A DNA stretch of 16,010 nt. Source: JAHOYW01 sp964515915 (GTDB lineage Bacteria; Verrucomicrobiota; Lentisphaeria; Victivallales; Victivallaceae). Shown piece by piece: positions 14,687 to 16,010 of the stretch. The notes beneath the pieces are model-generated. The model was not told the origin of the DNA. It saw only the letters and a program-made list of their open reading frames with translations, and did not search any database. The translations under genes were made by a program, and so were the position numbers. The DNA is taken from the NCBI GenBank assembly GCA_964515915.1, contig CAZEXM010000058.1:1-16010 (forward strand), written 5' to 3'. The first letter of the stretch is position 1. Each line of letters begins with the position of its first letter.

Positions 14687-14713
14687 AGTGAAAAAAAACA
14701 GTTTTTTCCCACT
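14687..14713 (-). terminator. 12-bp hairpin at the 3' end of the pseudopilin gene, complete only in minus-strand RNA
   Basis: The minus-strand RNA reads AGUGGGAAAAAA-CUG-UUUUUUUUCACU. Arms 14687-14698 and 14702-14713 pair along all 12 positions around a triloop, with two G-U pairs. As plus-strand RNA the same two positions would be A-C mismatches. It lies about 45 bases past the pseudopilin stop and upstream of ftsA, so it may end or protect the pseudopilin transcript. No U-run follows the stem; the U-rich 3' arm is internal, so intrinsic termination is uncertain. Confidence 0.45.
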
Positions 14714-14756
14714 TCGGTTTTGCTCTATCGAGCCGTATTCGCAATCCGCAGTTGAC

Positions 14757-15380
14757 TTAGGGGACCCAGGCAGCCATTTTGTCTGTATAATAGGTCATTT
14801 TGGTGGCGTCGAAAAACCTGGCACTCTCGGCGTGTCCGTCAACGAACAGAAATGCAGAGGAACCATGCCGCGGTTGAGTCGGAGTCGTATCCTGAGTATA
14901 ATTATCCTGATCAGAATCCGTAACGCTGAACCTTCCAGTATCGGTTTCTTCAACCAGGACTAAAGATGACAAACCGACTGAAGCTCTGGAGAATTGTGAC
15001 TCATGCCAACTGTCAGGACCTCCTGTCTTGACATATACTTCATTGCAATTCAATGAGTAAGAAAATTCTCTGCGGGTATCTTTAGCACATTTGAAAATTT
15101 TCTTCTGCGCATTGGCGGTAACTCGTAATTTATTGGTCCAGCCGATAGTACCGTCCCCCCAGGCGGGAGCTATTTTCGCAGAGGGATAATAGCCGCCGAA
15201 ATCCAGTGTGTATTGAAGCAGATAGAGATGGATTTGATGCATATTGCTTAGACAATTGGCCCCGGATGCTTTCAGGCGCGCCTTATTCAGCGCCGGCAGG
15301 AGCATTCCGGCGAGAATAGCAATGATCACTATCACGACGAGCAACTCTATGAGAGTAAAGTCACTAATTCGTTTTTTCAT
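14757..15380 (-). CDS. Prepilin-type N-terminal methylation domain protein with C-terminal H-x8-DG motif (pseudopilin-like)
   Basis: A 207-residue protein of the type II secretion/type IV pilin-like class that is greatly expanded in Lentisphaerota and Planctomycetes. It starts MKKRISD-FTLIELLVVIVIIAILAGMLLPALNKAR, a class III signal with a hydrophobic alpha-1 helix, followed by the common CLSNMHQIHLYLLQYTLDFGGYYP segment and near the end RHGSSAFLFVDGHAES, a His-x8-Asp-Gly version of the H-x9-DG domain. The residue before Phe is Asp, not the Gly normally needed by prepilin peptidase. The frame is open to ATG 15458, but ATG 15380 gives the expected short leader, has AAGGA ten bases upstream, and overlaps the upstream stop as ATGA. 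These proteins are exported and membrane-anchored; individual roles are unknown. Confidence 0.88.
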   Translation of the reverse strand: MKKRISDFTLIELLVVIVIIAILAGMLLPALNKARLKASGANCLSNMHQIHLYLLQYTLDFGGYYPSAKIAPAWGDGTIGWTNKLRVTANAQKKIFKCAKDTRREFSYSLNCNEVYVKTGGPDSWHESQFSRASVGLSSLVLVEETDTGRFSVTDSDQDNYTQDTTPTQPRHGSSAFLFVDGHAESARFFDATKMTYYTDKMAAWVP

Positions 15381-15970
15381 GATTTTAAAATCCTTTTTTT
15401 GTTTCGCTTTCTTTGCCGGACCAATCGTCTGAATGAAAATCTGTAAATCTCCCAGCACGGTTTGGCATTGCTGTTATCCTTGTACAAAACAAGAATTATG
15501 CCTCGGTGGTAAGGATTTCCCTTTATCATGTACAAACACTTTATATAAACGATAACGCCGTTAAGTTCAGTCCGCCCCGGAAAATTTCTCGTATATCTGA
15601 AAGTTTGTGCAATTTGGTATTTGTACGCGCCGCCGGTTTTTTCGTATTGTTTTTTTATATTCCTGACAATTCTTTTTCCCAACCTGGCTTTATTGCCGCG
15701 CAGCGTTATCCGGTCGAAGAATTCCACATCCAGTGCATTTACCGCCCGTATTGCCTGGTTCGCGGCTCTCCTCACTTCTCCGTTTTCACGAGAAGTGCCG
15801 AAGTCCTCAGAACGCCAATCGGGATACGGTATCCGCAAATAAGAATACTTGACCCGCAGAACTTTCGCGTCCCCGGCAATCCATATTGTTTCGCAGATTT
15901 TTTTAGCTTTCAGGAAAGCCGAATTAAAGATAATTTTATATATTCCATTTTTTACCTTAGTAACCGTCAA
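15377..15970 (-). CDS. Unrecognised basic protein, possibly 5'-truncated at the window edge
   Basis: I do not recognise this protein. The 197 residues from TTG 15970 are rich in Arg and Lys, with mixed beta and helical stretches (VLRVKYSYLRIPYPDW, REVRRAANQAIRAVNALDVEFFDR-like region, GVIVYIKCLYMIKG, IILVLYKDN) and a very basic end (RRLVRQRKRNKKR). No signal peptide or clear membrane segment is visible. No stop occurs in frame between 15970 and the window end, and TTG 15970 has no ribosome binding site, so the real start may lie outside the window. The TGA stop overlaps the pseudopilin ATG as ATGA, which supports a real gene and translational coupling. A 155-codon plus-strand frame at 15506-15973 overlaps it and looks like its shadow, but this cannot be fully settled. 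Confidence 0.5.
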   Translation of the reverse strand: MTVTKVKNGIYKIIFNSAFLKAKKICETIWIAGDAKVLRVKYSYLRIPYPDWRSEDFGTSRENGEVRRAANQAIRAVNALDVEFFDRITLRGNKARLGKRIVRNIKKQYEKTGGAYKYQIAQTFRYTRNFPGRTELNGVIVYIKCLYMIKGNPYHRGIILVLYKDNSNAKPCWEIYRFSFRRLVRQRKRNKKRILKS

Positions 15971-16010
15971 TAAATAAAAAGTGAATTTATGCTTGAATAA
16001 TATGATTGAC

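Noticed and set aside
14718..14756. GCTC-TATC-GAGC mini-hairpin and TTCGCAATCCGCAGTT segment after the pseudopilin
   Set aside because: A four-base stem is too short to mean much, and a single copy of the other segment cannot be shown to be a repeat from this window.
15381..15458. 26-residue N-terminal extension of the pseudopilin
   Set aside because: It would place the class III signal too far inside the protein; the ATG at 15380 has a ribosome binding site and an ATGA overlap.
15506..15973. 155-codon plus-strand frame opposite the unknown basic protein
   Set aside because: No ribosome binding site or recognisable motif was seen, and the minus frame has the ATGA link to the pseudopilin. 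Rejected with only moderate certainty.

Overview
The window (about 46-48% GC by eye) reads as bacterial chromosome with compact housekeeping gene content. I see no phage, transposase, CRISPR, tRNA or rRNA genes. The best phylum guess is Lentisphaerota or a close PVC relative. This is an inference from three things: a pseudopilin with FTLIELL but no preceding Gly and a C-terminal His-x8-Asp-Gly motif; a strongly divergent FtsZ/FtsA pair; and a short palindromic intergenic repeat of a kind I associate with such genomes.

Layout. 74-1693: a NIF3/DUF34 metal protein (+) converging on panB (-). 1694-1824: back-to-back promoters for panB and rnr. 1825-5281: rnr and pyk, closely spaced on the + strand; pyk ends inside a 19-bp inverted repeat. 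5389-6949 (-): a small PGxGQ membrane protein, then a secreted repeat or beta-propeller-like protein, 16 nt apart. 7091-8263 (+): a cytoplasmic PAS histidine kinase without an adjacent regulator. 8296-8724 (-): a nucleoside 2-deoxyribosyltransferase-like protein. 8939-10054 (+): an LDH2/MDH2-family NAD(P)-dependent dehydrogenase, followed by an apparent 18-codon remnant of a glycerophosphodiester phosphodiesterase gene that keeps a good ribosome binding site. 10175-14618 (-): ftsA, ftsZ, an SPFH/band-7 coiled-coil protein and an exported cyclophilin, in that transcriptional order. 14757-15970 (-): an unrecognised basic protein whose stop overlaps the start of the pseudopilin (ATGA).

How the genes relate. 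FtsA and FtsZ are the only clear functional complex. FtsZ is unusual in the tubulin signature and T7 loop but keeps the C-terminal FtsA-binding peptide, and FtsA keeps a C-terminal amphipathic helix. No ftsQ or mur gene precedes ftsA, so the usual dcw cluster is broken here. The other genes are individually ordinary (pantothenate synthesis, RNA decay, glycolysis, protein folding). No gap reaches 300 bases; the longest is 8725-8938 (214 bases), with candidate divergent promoters. I do not see a convincing new multi-gene system. The observations most worth checking are the gene remnant after the dehydrogenase, the divergent FtsZ, the palindromic repeat at the pyk stop, a minus-strand-specific G-U hairpin, and the unknown gene coupled to the pseudopilin.
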